Positions 25,373-38,248 of a stretch of 64,000 bases of DNA are shown piece by piece (position 1 is the first letter of the stretch; each line of letters opens with the position of its first letter). The stretch spans positions 1-64,000 of the forward strand of contig JAMWET010003474.1 of NCBI GenBank assembly GCA_024036415.1, written 5' to 3'. Position numbers and translations under genes: made by a program. Under the pieces are notes generated by a model. It saw only the letters and a program-made list of their open reading frames with translations, searched no databases and was not told the origin of the DNA. The DNA is from Prochilodus magdalenae. Its lineage: Eukaryota > Chordata > Actinopteri > Characiformes > Prochilodontidae.

Positions 25373-27825
25373 AATATATGAAATTATATATGAAATATAT
25401 ACGAAATTATATATGAAATTTCTACAATGCTAACATTGCTAATAATGAATGAATGCTGGTAATACAGTCCATTCCATGCTGGTTTAAGATGTTCTAGTGC
25501 TGGTCTGGTGTCAGTTAAACTGGTTGACCAATATGCCAGCATCATATGCTAGTTTTGCAGGTGACTAGCACATTAATCTCACTTTCTACTGACCATTTAG
25601 CATCCAATAATCAACTAAAAAAAGCTACTACTAAAGTAGTGTAATGCAAACAATGCTCACGATTAGTCCATGCTTGTGATGAATTCAGTGAAAGCATAGC
25701 GAACAATCAGGTACTGCTTGTATTGGGGCCTTTTTGCATAATCTCACTTGCATCATGCTGACTGGATGCTAAGGGCTCTCATTCACAGTTAAAGTTTGCA
25801 TCCACTGTGCTCCTATACTTTTCTATGCTGCTCTTCTACAGCACTGACGCCAAAGCTGAGTGACGCCACAGTGTTTAAAAGCACTCAGAAGCATGACGCA
25901 CCAAAACTGGAGCTCTGTGGTTATTAACATTCCTCTGTAGACATGGCACACAGGCTGGAAGGGGCAAAGAGCTTTTTATCAATGTGGAAAATGTGCATCT
26001 ATTCCTTACATATACCTTTAGTAGGACTCCTGCTGTATTCTGTTTTTAAAAGTTTTAAAAACTTTGAAACTTTTCTACATTCTTTCTAAATTCAGATTTG
26101 CTTCTGAATTTAAACGCTCTTAGCAAGCAACAACAAACAAGTCTAGGTGTACATGAAATGCTAACTGCTAATCTCCTTCAGCATTGTAGGCTAAAGGAAA
26201 TTACTGCTATTAAGCAAAATGACTATAATAGATCCATACAATGGTAATTGGTTTGCTGGACCCGTACCTAAAGCACATTCTGTCATCCATAGTCCTCTCA
26301 TAAAGCTAGCTCTGTTTCCCAAGTGCTTCCTGTACATTTTGTGGCTAACGTGCATTCTGTCCCGGTCCAAAAATAATCGGCGGCTGCTCGCATTGTCGCC
26401 AGGACCCACTCACCAAGGCCCTTCTGTGTGACCCATTTACAGCACCGGCTGACGCACTCTCCTCCCAAGCTAGCGTCTGCCCGGGCTGTGTCCACACCTC
26501 TCCCGCAGGGCCGCCCAGGCTGCTCAGACAGCACACAGCTGCCACACTTGAACAACAGCCGCCCAACTACTGCTAAGCTAACTGCGAACCCTGGTGTTGT
26601 GGAAACTCTGCACTGTAACACCCCTCAGTGTTGTTTGTCCATCCGTCCGTCCGTTAGCATGCTGTCTGTCTGTCATCCTGCTAAGTAGGGCAAGATGAAA
26701 ACTTCATCTCAACTTCAGCCAAGTGAGCAGGATGGCAAACTGGATGCACAGAGTGCTTTAACAAAATCAATTTCCTCAGATGTTGCCTCGTGCAGCTGTT
26801 CTGTATTGGAAATGTTCTCTATGGCGTAATGCAATTCATCCCAGCCTTTTCTTTTTCGCCTGCTCCCTTTACTCAGGTGCCGTTATTTTCTTGTGTGCCC
26901 TTTGTGGCGCTTCATCTGTCAGAGCTGACAGAGGCGGAATTTAAGCCCAAGAGCCCACTGGAGACAATTTCACACCAAATAATCATTGCAGTGTTTGTAT
27001 CAGACAAAAAGGTGAAGAATGGCGATAGTTTGTGGTTGTCATGCGTTTCATCCTGCAACAAAACAGATAAAGAGAAGATGGATCTCGTCTATTCTGAATA
27101 TGCTGGTGTTTGTAAATGCTATTTTTAATTTGCTCGGGTGGAGAGGTGCTGATGTAGTAAGAAGGACAGGCTGTAGTTTTCTAAAGACATAAAGGGTCAC
27201 TGACAGATCAAGGACGAGGTTAGTGTGGTGGGGAGGTGTGTCTCAAATGAGGGCACTCCCCTTTTTTAAAAATAGCCCCTGAGCTGCACCATACCAAAAT
27301 CCAGGCCTCAGGTATCTACAGCCCAGGTACCTGCTTTAGTATAGAAGCCATGTATGCTTGTTCTACTCAGTTCCAAAGTGTGTGCATGCCATGAGGTGTC
27401 TGTTAAACTTTGTTCAGCCGGTGGAAAATCATAATGCTGCAGCAGAGTATGCCTATAGAGGTTATTCTGTTATATGAGTCTTCATCTGTCCACACATATG
27501 GGTCCTTTGTTGTTGTACTGGACTGCAGACAGGTTAGTCTAGCACCTGCAGACAGGTTAGTCTAGTCTAGCACTAGCATGGGTGTCCCTGAGGACAGCAT
27601 CTAAAAGGCAGTGCATGTTGCTCCATAATGTGTTCAATGTTAATAGTACTTACCCACTAATACCCCACCACACCATGAGAGGCTCTACCTTTGGAGCTTT
27701 ACACTGGTAACCATCTAGATGCTCCTTTTCACCTTAGGCCTGGAAAACACAACATCCATGAACAGAAACGTTAGACCACAATATACACTTTTATTGAGCA
27801 TCAGTCTATTTCAGATGAGCTTGTG
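25373..27825. other. Intronic stretch with minor repeats, no gene recognised
   Basis: Short ATATATGAAATT units lie at about 25374-25422. A CTGGTTTAAG / GCTGGTCTGG / GGTTGACCA text at 25475-25560 looks like a common fish low-complexity repeat. A duplicated 25-bp CTGCAGACAGGTTAGTCTAG lies at 27523-27573. The CpG-richer patch at 26370-26570 has overlapping open frames on both strands but no recognised protein. Confidence 0.4.
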
Positions 27826-28540
27826 CCAGAGATGGCCACAAGTCACAAAATACAAGTCCAAGTCAAGTCACGAGTCTATAGGTTAGAGTTTAAGCCAAAT
27901 CACGAGTATTTTTTTATTTTTTTTGTTTGTTTAAATGCTACCTATTTACAATATTTACTCACAAAAATAACATGCTCTCAACTTTCAAACAGAACAAACT
28001 AGAAGCAGTATCACTTTTTGTTTCGGCTCCATACTCTACCTCAAACACTTCCTGTTTCAAGCCACCTTAAGGGGTTAACACTGTATGTTATATAGCTAGA
28101 ATTATGGCTAAACGGCTAAGCGGCTAGCACAAGCCTATCCGGGTGTGTTTCAGATGCCTTATGAAGTTTGATGCGGTCGATCCAGTGTCTTTAATTTGTT
28201 TCCCACACTCTTTGCATGTTGCCACTCTTCTGTTATATGCTAGGATTTTGAATTCCCTGTAACCAAATGCTAACATGTACGGCGCTCCCACCAAAGCCAT
28301 GTTACAGCGTTGTGTTTACACTTGGCGCCGCCCACTGATATCACGCACGCGCTGAAGTCGGATGTTGTGATTGGTCCGTGTCCGTGGGCCGTGTCCCAAA
28401 TCAACTAAATAAAGTATACATACACAAAGGAATTATTTTTCTGTAACTTCCGCACACCCTGCTTGGATGGTAATGGAAGTCGAGTCGAGTCGGGAGTCAT
28501 TAGAGATGAGTTACAAGTCAAGTCTGAAATCTATTTATAT
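27826..28540 (-). mobile_element. hAT-type DNA transposon relic with BED zinc finger
   Basis: The minus strand at about 28150-28240 reads CKECGKQIKDTGSTASNFIR followed by HLKHTH-like sequence. That is the C-x2-C ... H-x4-5-H form of a BED zinc finger found in hAT transposases. The block is bounded by AAGTC-rich sequence at both ends (CAAGTCCAAGTCAAGTCAC on the left, TTACAAGTCAAGTCTG on the right), a style common in fish hAT elements. No transposase core is seen, so it is a short dead derivative. Boundaries are approximate. Confidence 0.6.
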
Positions 28541-29387
28541 GCATTATATTTAAGCTGTTGGAATTTTTGCTGATGCATGTTTGGGAATGTGGCGAGCCTT
28601 GACCGTCCTCATTCACAGAGGCACCGCTTGGCCCCAGGCCAGTGGTCGGGGCCTGAGGGTTGGCAAACTTTAAACTACAGTAGGTGTAATGTGCAGAGTT
28701 TGCAATAACAATAAGAGAGGCCTGACCCCTCTAAATGCCGCCGCAGCGTCCAAAAATTCTACTTCGTTGTTGTTAATGGAGGTATACAAAGCGTCAAAGT
28801 GACTGTGAGCGCTGTTCAGTTCCTCTGCTTTCACAGTGTGCCACAGTAGATTTTGCCAGTACTATGTTAAAGTAATGCCATAGTGAGACCACAAACAGCC
28901 ACAGCCAATCACATGTGGCTTGAAATGCTCAAAGAGAAAGGCAGCCGTAGTCTGTTAGTTTATCTCAGGTCTAGCCGAGTCATTTTCAGCATCTTTTCCG
29001 TAACACAGACAGTTTATGAAAAGGAAGTGAACTGATACCAGACGTGATGCTGTACGAGTAGAGTGTTAAAATGGACTTGAACTTGCCGTTTAACAGCTCG
29101 CCCTGCTGGCATTCTGTCCCAACTTCTTTCGGAGTTGTGTTTGTCGTTCACTGGATATATTTAGTATCGTTTGATGATTTGTGTATTTTGTGAGCAACAG
29201 TGATTGTTTTAACATTTGGTAATTACCACCTTGTTGGAAAGTTTGTTGGACTGCATGTACACGCTAGTTAAGGGTAGTTTCATCAGACGTGACATTAACG
29301 ATTTCCTCTTTTTTACTTCCAACATTTGTGTTATTTTATGTACCAAAAATGTATTTTTCAAACTCTTGTTACTGTAACTACTCATAG
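28541..29387. other. Intronic stretch, no gene recognised
   Basis: Unique-looking sequence, with a GC-richer part at about 28590-28660. Nothing more can be supported. Confidence 0.4.
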
Positions 29388-29560
29388 GGTGGTTGGTGTA
29401 TTTCAGTGGGTTACATGTGGGAGACTCCCAGTCTGGGTGACTATGCTGAGCTACACCAATAAGAGTCCTTGCGCAAGACTCCTAACACTATGTTGGCCTA
29501 CCTGTAATCATTAACCTTGTAAGTCGGTCTGGATAAGAGCATCAGCTAAATGCTGTAAAT
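29388..29560 (+). mobile_element. tRNA-derived SINE (copy 3, B box deleted)
   Basis: It matches the copy at 4139-4356 from GGTGGTTGGTGTA through CACCAATAAGAGTCC to CTGGATAAGAGCATCAGC. Most of the A-box-to-B-box interval is missing and the B box is gone (GGGAGACTCCCAGTC replaces the GGTTCGAATCC region). It could not be transcribed from its own pol III promoter. Confidence 0.8.
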
Positions 29561-30691
29561 GAGCTTGGTTCTTATTGGCTGCTCTGCATTTGTGCCCTAT
29601 TCAAAAAGGAATCCAGGCTGCTTAATTGTGAATGGGAAGGCCTAAATGAGTGAGTATATGTAAAGGAGCAGTTCTGAAATTTTACCCATGCCTATGGAGA
29701 ACAGAAAAAAATCAAAAAAGCATTGCTTTTCTATAATAAGGGCCCTTTGAGTGCATGTGACTTGTACATGTAAGTACATGTAACTGGGTAAATGAAGCTA
29801 GTTAGTACTTCTTTCTGCTGGCATAGCTTAGGGCTCTTGTCTTACTCTGGTCCCCCTGAGTCATTCAGGGCTTCCCTGCCTCCGCCTTATGTTACACCTG
29901 AGTCAGAGACATTAGCAGAAAGAATCCGGTCTTTTCGCTCAAATGTCCTGGAAGAGAATCGATCATTCCCGCATCGTCCTGCATGCAATTCCACCGGGCC
30001 CTGAGCACACATCCCTCCGTTTTCCATTTGCACACCAATGGGTGTGTGTGCGAGTCTGTTTGTGTGTGCTGATGAGTTTAATATTACGCTGTCACGAGTG
30101 CGGCCCCTCTAAGCAGAGATGTGCACATGCAGGGTGATGGCTACCTAAATATGCATGGTGTCATTGTTTCTGAAGTAACACCCCTCAGAAAAGCCCCCTG
30201 AAAACTTTAGGCCGTTTGGGGACATCTTTTAAAGGCCACGTTTCCGTTTAGACTTTCAATGAGACAGTTTTATGTCAGAACGAGACGTTTTGTCTCAGCA
30301 AAAATGCTGTTTTAAGACACTACGCTGCATGTTCTGCCAGAAAAGGAACTTGTCAGAAACACCTTTTTTTTCTGAGTTGGTGTCTTTCATCTGTCGGCTA
30401 ATCTGTCTTCTGCTGACTTTTCTTATTTACACTGGTGACTGCTCATACACATCACCATTCAAACTGTCACTGTGACAGCTTTAATCAGTGTTTGAATTAC
30501 GCTCTGCCTTTCAGGGGCTCTTAAAAATGTGTTCAGATTTGGTCTGCACCGGCAAGCATGCACAGAGCCTCACAGTATAATACAGTGTTCTCAGTGTTCC
30601 ATGCTCTTAGCATTCCTTTGATGTTTCAGCTCATTTCTAATGATCACATGCATGTGTACATACTGATAAGAGGTCTTTGATCCTTGTAATT
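29561..30691. other. Intronic stretch with a repeat-poor patch (29860-30130)
   Basis: Near 29860-30130 the sequence is GC-richer, with few repeats and a GTGTGTG patch. It is only a weak regulatory candidate. No gene recognised. Confidence 0.25.
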
Positions 30692-30717
30692 AGATAAGAT
30701 AAGATAAGATAAGATAA
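30692..30717. repeat. (AGATA)n microsatellite
   Basis: About five AGATA units. They directly precede CTTTATTGTCCCACATGGG, a text often found at the 3' end of fish retroposons in inverse orientation. Confidence 0.9.
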
Positions 30718-30900
30718 CCTTTATTGTCCCACATGGGAAGATTTGCATTGTCACAGCAGAAGAATAGCAGCAGAACAGATACAGAACAAGAGGTAGACTA
30801 AAGTGGAGGAGACTAAAGTGAAATACATTTCTATTATTAGGTTAAAAACACTATAATAACATAAGAAACTATGCAAATATATAATTGCACAGACATGCAT
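30718..30900 (-). mobile_element. Probable non-LTR 3' end (inverted), different family
   Basis: ACCTTTATTGTCCCACATGG and TTTGCATTGTCACAGCAG follow the AGATA run. On the minus strand this is sequence ending in a short tandem tail, the usual form of fish LINE or SINE 3' ends. Recognition is from memory of such tails. The left boundary is clear and the right one is not. Confidence 0.4.
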
Positions 30901-31389
30901 TCCACGGTACATATTTCACAGTTACGTTTACTAGCTACACAGATACTGATATTCTGGCAGTCACCTAAGTACTGATGGTATAGGCAGTCAGGGTGCATGA
31001 GTTATAGTCATGTTGGCAGTCGGTACAAGACGTATACAGGAGATGTACAGGTAATAAGGTGCAGCAACAAATCAATAAGTCAATAATAAAGTCATATTAA
31101 AATTAATCACATATAAAGAGCCTCTATTCTGCATTTGTTTGGTCCACTTATGTCACTTGAGTGATTTGATGTAACTTAAAAAGTAAAAATGAATTCTGTG
31201 CCTATCTTCTCATCAACCACTCAGCTGGAAGGGGTTATCAGTAAAGTTGGGTATCGAACTCAGTGCTTCTAAGACCACTGACTGAATTACGCTGGGACTC
31301 CTGAGTTCCTATGCACAGTAAATCTGTTGGTGCCAAATTTAAGTCCAACACAATCAGGGTAATGGCGAGCCAAAAGCGGTCTGAAGTCA

Positions 31390-31550
31390 GGCCAAGCCAA
31401 GTTTATTTATGTAACGCCTTTTACAACAGATTGTTATCACACAGCGGCTATACAGGGAATCTGGGTCCAAGCCCCCAAAAAGCAATCCATGGACTACAGT
31501 GAAACCTAGGGAGGAACCAAGGGGAACCCATCCTCTTCTGGTGGACACCG
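31390..31550 (-). mobile_element. Non-LTR retrotransposon 3' end (copy 2, inverted)
   Basis: Its reverse complement contains CTTGGTTCCTCCCTAGG, GGGGGCTTGGACCCAG, then GCCGCTGTGTGATAACAATC and TGTTGTAAAAGGCG. These align block for block with 3195-3428 in the same order. Confidence 0.65.
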
Positions 31551-31734
31551 GCTAGCAAAACAAGTACAAAAGCATTATAAGAAGGATAAGAATTTATCAT
31601 TATATGCAGTATTGAATGTACAGAGTAACTGATAGCTGTTACTGTAAGAGTAGCTATGAGAAACAGAGCTGAAAGTCTGAATGAAACTCTTACAAGTGAA
31701 ACCAGTGACTACTGTAAGTGGTTTGTCATAGTAA

Positions 31735-31945
31735 AACCTGTGTGGTTATGCTTTTGAAAACCTGATGCAGACAGTATTCGTAATGAAAAATGCAAAGCTG
31801 GCCGCAGCAATACATCTAACCTGAGGAGACACCTGCTCAAACACAAAATACACCTAAAAGCTGAAGAGTGCGCTGTATTTCAGAGAAGCTGCAGCTAACG
31901 TTAGCATGCCTGCAGTCAGCGCCGAAGAAGATGAACCTTAAAGCT
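31735..31945 (+). mobile_element. hAT/ZBED-like BED zinc-finger relic
   Basis: Reading VWLCF, one stop, then KPDADSIRNEKCKAGRSNTS followed by NLRRHLLKHK gives a BED-finger pattern (VWxxFxx ... C ... NTSNLxxHLxxxH). One frame stop and loss of one cysteine position show decay. No transposase core follows within the readable sequence. It is a separate element from 27826-28540 by sequence and strand. Confidence 0.5.
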
Positions 31946-34413
31946 GAAACTTTAAGTAAAGCATCAACTACTTCAGGTAGTTAATCACCTAGGTGGGAAA
32001 TCTGTTGTTGGAGAAAACAAGGCTTTTGTTATTGTGTTATTTGATGTTAGCTACTAACAAAATATAACAAAAAGCAAAATGATATCCAACGCTTGTCAGA
32101 AATCGGAATGAAATCATATGTGCATTCTCCAAGACACACAGCAGCATACTCATGTGATGTTTTGGTGACAGACTGTGACAGGATGGAGGTTGTAGGGAAG
32201 TTTTGGAGGCAAGAGGGAGCAGTGTAAACTGTTATGAATGATGAAATACTGAAATTGAGAAGTTTTAACTTCTTTTGAAATGACTTTTTTTATTGCAGGG
32301 AGAGTAAAGCTCAGAAAAAGAAGTACCATGGGGTACAGGTACTGAGTTGCTGTACCCAAAAGAACACCATAAACTCTGAACAAAAATCCTGTCAGGCTCA
32401 GATCTGCTGTTCCTTTTCTATTTTACTGTCTAAACAGCAGTGTGATCAAGTTCTCAAGTTCTTTTATCATGTGCACACTGTGCAGTTAATAATGCCCCAG
32501 CAGAAACTGCAGAGCACCATCAGACAGTGGTGTGCTGTAGTATTGTGATCATTGTTCAGTCTGAGTGTAGGACTGTAGAGTTGCTGCATCTGGAATATCA
32601 CTTATTTAAAAATGCATTTGCAACAGTCTAACAGCTGTGAACGTGAGTTTAACATTTATTACTGTAAACTAAAGTTTAGAGCGAATGGGTAGTAGGGGTT
32701 TCAGTAAAAGTGCTATTATTAAATTAGTAGTCTTGTTTTGAATCCTAATAAAGTAATCTGTTGTAATATAATAGGAATGGAGCTTAATTAAACAGTAACA
32801 AACTCCCCACAGCCTTCCAGAAACTCTAAATGACTTTACTGAAAACATCAAAACTCAGAAGCCTCATATGACCATGAAATGCCTTTAGTTTAATGTAAAC
32901 CTTGCTGTGAGCCAGGCTATCACAGTTATACAAAACAGCAACTAAATTACTCAAACAGTCTTTAAAATGAACTACTCATTTATTCTTTCCTTTATTAATA
33001 CCTTTACTTCTACTTAAGTACATTATATTAGCCCTATAGTAGCAGTACCTTCACTTAAGTAGGGATTTTATATACTTTTTATATACTTGGGTTGTAATTA
33101 CTGACTACTGCAAAACACTATCAATACAATAAAAATATAGTGCTAAGTATTATGAAAAAAAAAGAATACATGATTTATTAATTTATATTATGCTTCACAC
33201 AGAACTAGAAGCTACTACATAATAAATTATAATAAAAATAAAAATATTATGTTAATTTAATTATTAATAAAAAAAATTCTGCACACATAACTCTCTAACT
33301 AGAGATGCACCAATACCACCAACGCCAATACATCTAACATTAACATGATGCTTATCCAGGGGGTGTTCAAACCCTGACAGTATGTACGCATCTGTAGCTC
33401 TGAAATCATATGGACAGATATGGACTCCCTACTTTCGCTCTCAGTCTCTCACTCGTTCACACACTCTATCTGATATTAGTCATGTTGTTAATTTGATTAA
33501 TGGTGCTGGCAGTTGGACAGGGTTCAGTGTCATATAGAAAAAGCAGGATCCTAAATGCCCTTGTACTGAGCAATAGCTACTCAACGTCTGAGTTTGACAC
33601 TCTGCTGAAATGTGAATAATGTACGTGATGTGAAATCCTCATTGCATAACTGGCCACGAGAGGCTCCTTTTATAACCACTTCAGACTAACATCTACATTG
33701 AGGCTGATCTACAGAAGGCCGCAGTTTTAGGGACAAAGTTATTAATGAAGGCTTGTTTTTTGTAGCCTACTAGATCATCAGCCATGTGTTAGGGCTCACT
33801 TTAACCCGAATTCTGTGATTTATGATAGTAATATTTTTAAACCAATTAGACTGCATATAAGACTCTGTATATAAGTCAAGGGTTGAGGTGTAAACCGTGT
33901 TGTACATAGTGTTTATTCAAAATTTGATAGAAACTAGGGCTTGCCATATCTACAGCAATTTTATATATTGTCCATGTAGTTCCCTCCATCAGTCAATCTA
34001 TCTTCCTGCAGAATTCAGCTCCAGCCCAAATCTAACACAACTGATTCTAACTGACTGAGTAGACTAATCATCTGGACCAGTGTTGCTAATGAGCTTCTCA
34101 GTAAGGTAGAGGAGTTCCAGGAGCAGGACTGGTGACCACTGCATTAAATGATTTGGACAGCTGGTGTAGTTTCTCTGAAGTGGTGCAATTCAAATCAAAC
34201 CACTCTGAATGACTCCATAAGATCCAGAGGTCACACAGATACATTAGTTTTACTTACTATAGGAGAATAACAGTGGAAGGCTGCCTCAGGCTACCTACAT
34301 GTACCGCTCCACACTGTACGGATTTTAACAGTATGTAAAACTTTCCTACAACTATTCTAAAACAACGTTTCAGTGTTAACAATATCAACCTCCATAGACA
34401 TTAAACCTTTCTG
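31946..34413. other. AT-rich intronic stretch, old repeat candidate at 34003-34140
   Basis: AT-rich sequence, especially at 33120-33290. GAATTCAGCTCCAGCCCAAA and TCCAGGAGCAGGACTGGTGA (34003-34140) recall a dispersed fish repeat, not named. No open frame has a recognisable domain. Confidence 0.35.
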
Positions 34414-34860
34414 ATGTCTGGTTCCTATCACCACCAGATTTTGCTCCAATGTGCACACGAACAATCGTGGCAGTTGTACTACGTGGGTATGGCAGTTCGA
34501 TTTTATGCTTACCGGCAATCTTTAATTAGACGTCAATTTTTCCCAATGCATCAGAACGGCCACGGATTCACATTAATTCCCAGCCATCTCCTCTCTATTT
34601 CACACCATTAACACCTTTCCGCGCTATTGGAGGGGATTTTAATTTATAGACGCTGCCGTTCCTGACAGTGCTGGCATGCATCCTCTTCATTTCACGCGCT
34701 TCTAAAAGCGGGCAGCGGGCTGGCGTCAGCGCAGAGAGCAGCTTTAATTCAAACCACTGAAGCATGCCCTTCGGGTGTCTGCGCAGAGCCAATGTGGGAA
34801 GAGAGCCGGAGAGATACTGACTGCTTGATACACTAACACTCCGGCCTGCCACTTTCTGGC
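34414..34860. promoter_or_regulatory. Candidate conserved non-coding element
   Basis: This patch is GC- and CpG-richer than its neighbours and has no recognised repeat. It has several homeodomain-like TAATTA/TTAATT words (for example TTTAATTAG near 34526). This is the style of vertebrate intronic enhancers, but conservation cannot be seen from one genome. Confidence 0.25.
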
Positions 34861-35480
34861 CATGTGCTGATTTATCTGCAGGTTTGCAGGAGGTGGCTTC
34901 TCCTGCCTTGGCCTACAGGTGCTGCTGGGCTCCTGGACTGGATGACATCGAGAGGCAAAAAATCACATTGCAATATTTTAGATATTATCCATCACCATAA
35001 AATGAGTCAGGCATTTAGTCATGAAAGCGATTTAAAGTAGAACTGATTATCAGTCTATGCATGGGGTTTGATACTGTTGCTGTTCAAAAAAGCTTCAGGG
35101 GATGAAGTGGGAAAGTTTTGGATGATATTGGATGGATGATATATATTGGCTGAGGTGCCACAAGGCCAGTTTTAGGAGAGCTTTAGCACCACCCCGCCCA
35201 AACACCATCTACCCCAAAATGTTCTTCAGCCACGCCATTACTTCTCCTTATTTTATGAACATATGGACAAGCCAGCTGTTTTAGGAAGCTCCAAAGACAG
35301 TAAGAGCTTGAATGAACATTGTGGAAGTTTTGAAATGACATTGATAGAAGCTTTTTATATTTATGGCTTGCATATGACTAACATTTCAAAACAGTCAGAT
35401 CAGTTAAAGCTAGAGATTGAGGTGTACTGTAACCTTCTTGGAGTCAACATCAACAAACACACATAGTTCAGCCATTGCTA
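34861..35480. other. Intronic stretch, nothing recognised
   Basis: Contains an open frame at 35263-35466 that begins MDKPAVLGSSKDSKSLNEHC. It has no recognised domain and no splice context was identified, so it is not called a gene. Confidence 0.4.
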
Positions 35481-35901
35481 CGCTCTCAAAATGGCTCCTA
35501 AATGGTTATTCAGTAGAAGACACTGACTCTATATAGAACCATGAACACGAAAAGTTATTTTATCATGGTTGTATATCATCGCTGTCCAAAGAAAAACAAG
35601 TATCTCCAAAATCCCAACTTTACAGGAGAGGCCAAAAACCTTATTGAGCTTTAATGTAAATCAATGGAACCAGACGTCTTTCCAAACAGTTTTGGGCCAT
35701 TTAATTTGGTCCATTCATCATGAGATTCTCGCTCAGTGTGAACAACAGCTGATGGGTTCAAATGATGCATAAGAAGTAAAAATGGACAAAAGTGGAGATA
35801 CATGTTTTTCAATGGACAGTGACGATATGGTACTCATGATTTTAAACAGCCCCATTGCCTGTACCAAAGAACCTGGGAGGAACCATCTTTTTTAAGAATG
35901 T
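35481..35901. mobile_element. MITE-like fish repeat
   Basis: The left side is CTCTCAAAATGGCTCCT followed by TCTATATAGAACCATGAACA. The right side reads, inverted, ACATTCTTAAAAAAGATGGT and TCCTCCCAGGTTCTTTGG. The two ends are loosely inverted and resemble a very common fish miniature element with TCTATATAGAACC words. Inside is text such as GGAGATACATGTTTTTCAAT, which I also associate with dispersed repeats. No coding capacity. Confidence 0.4.
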
Positions 35902-38181
35902 ACTTGACAAATTGGCGAACAGACCTTGGATCCATATAGTTGACTCTATTAAATCTATTGGTGTATTTAAATAATAAATTGTTGCAATTTTGTCTGTGCA
36001 TATTGCAGTGTACAATTGGAATATAATGTGGCTGTGGAAATGCATACCTTAATATTGCGTTCATTAAGCTCTTTCTGCAGCCCCCCTAAAGGTTTGATGC
36101 ATATATTAAACTAATAAAATGTTTTTACCCCATAACTCTGTCAGATTACCTATGACATAGTTGGCTGTATGTGTTAAGCTAGTGAACAATGGAAGGGGGG
36201 AGGGCTAATGGGGGAGAACCCCCTGCTGTGGGGTTAACACCTCTCCACACAGTGAAAACCTCTTCTCAAAGTTGGATGTGTCAAGATAAAACAAACCGCT
36301 GCTTTGTTCATATCAAGTAATCATTTACAACTGCCACAATAAAACTGCATTTCAGCACAATTAAAACACCTCTCTCACTGATAAAGACAAATACACATTT
36401 TTATTACAACATATTTCATCAACGTAAATCATAAAAGAAACCGCATAGCGCAAAATAAGCTGAAATTGCAATTTTTGCTTACATAATTTATGTTTGTTGG
36501 TTCAGGTGATGGCCATGATTCATCCGAACAGCCAATCCAATAAACATCTGTGGTTGGTCAGGATGCACACAGCAGGTGATTGGCTCCAGGGACAGGGCTC
36601 ATTTACATATTGATATGCCCTTGTACAATATAAGAAGGTGTCAGTATATAGAAGGCGCATCTTGTGATTACAGTGAAGGGATGATGTGTTGGTGCAGCCC
36701 TGCCTGGGATGTGGTCTGCGGCGGTGGTCTGGGAACAGGAATCATTTGCTGCTTTATCGCTCTCACACGAAGGGGCTACACTCTCTTTTTCGGAGACCTC
36801 AGGCATTGAGCAGTTAAAAGGTTTCCTATTAAGTATTAATTGTAAGTAGTAGGAAGTGGAAGGTTTCATTTATTTATGTCGCAAGTGGAGTCGTGGTGGG
36901 GTGGTGCCAGACAGATGTTTTTAATGCTGCACAAGGACCGAACTCGATTGTTCTAAGCTTTATTCTGAACCAAAACGAAACACAAATTTTACATTGCTTC
37001 ATAGCCTAAATGCTGACTGGTTACATTTCAAGTGAAGTCAGTTTTTTCAGCTGCCACGAAGCTAACCTAGAGTTTCTCAGTTTAAATACACTGTGAGCAC
37101 AGCAGCCTTTACTAGCTCAACACAGCAGTGCAGTCATACAATGCTCCAGTGTGGCTAGAAGAAGAGGAGATGATGTAAACGATGCACTGCGGAGGTTGAA
37201 AGAGGAACATGAAATCCCAATCCCTCCTCCTAAAACTTTTATGCTGTCTTCATCAATAAGTCATAGCAAAATATTATGTTAGCCATGATGAGGAAACTGT
37301 ACAAGGATGGAGATGATAGCAGTCTGGCCAGAGGAAAATGAAAGTACAGTACGTCTCTGTTGTTCCTTTGTTTGTCTTTTATATCTCTCTGAAAGAATGT
37401 TGTTATATAACCACCAGAGGAGGAGGAAAGGCCTGTATTGCCATGAGTATGCTAACTTGCTGCTGATATACTACTATGCTGCAACCACTGACGTTAGCTA
37501 CTGCATATGGGTATTATACGGTCTTTATGGCAGGAAGTTAGTTTGAAAAAGTTGTATTTTCTGAGATCTTCTAGTGTGTTTTGTGCTTTTGCTCAAGGAA
37601 TAAAGCAGCAGTTAAGTCCATCTGTGTCCCCTCCAGTCTCTGTCCATTATTCCTGTATTCTCATTAAAACGCCGGCGCCTTTCTTCAATAAAAAGGTGAT
37701 TTTTCACTCAATTAAATTGATGGCGCTCTCCAGTTGCAGCTGGCCGAACTGGCTCTGATGAGCAGGCATGGCTCAAATTTCACCTTTGGCCACCATAAAC
37801 TGACACATTGGATTTTAAGGTTTTCATTTTTTTGTTGGAGTTGGCAGGAAGGCACGTTAGCTCTCATTGCTTTGTAGTTGGCGATGATGATACATCAACT
37901 GTTAATGTTCTGTTGTCAGTACGTGTAAGCTAACATAGGGTGACTGCCTTTAGTATTCATGGTGACAGTCTGGTTTCCCTCTTGGGATCAGTCAACATTG
38001 TGTTCAAGAAAATCAAAATAGTGTTGCCTATTTAATTCTTGTGGACACAAAATATACTGTTGCATGCAGGTTAAGTTTGAATGCCCCTGCTTTTTTTGAA
38101 AGCTGAATTCCTAAGAGATTGTGAGTTAACACATACTCTACAACAAAAATAAATAAATATAAATTTTTTCTGCTGTTATAT
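35902..38181. other. Intronic stretch, possible regulatory patch 37560-37790
   Basis: The 37560-37790 part combines CpG-containing words (GCCGGCGCC) and a TCAATTAAATTGATGG segment, without recognised repeats. It is a weak enhancer candidate. A TATAAGAAGG word near 36630 was considered as a promoter but has no gene downstream. Confidence 0.25.
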
Positions 38182-38185
38182 AGAG

Positions 38186-38248
<63 letters not shown>

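Noticed and set aside
36600..36809. Promoter with TATAAGAAGG followed by a small gene
   Set aside because: The 77-residue frame downstream has no recognised domain, and a TATA-like word alone is common in AT-rich DNA.
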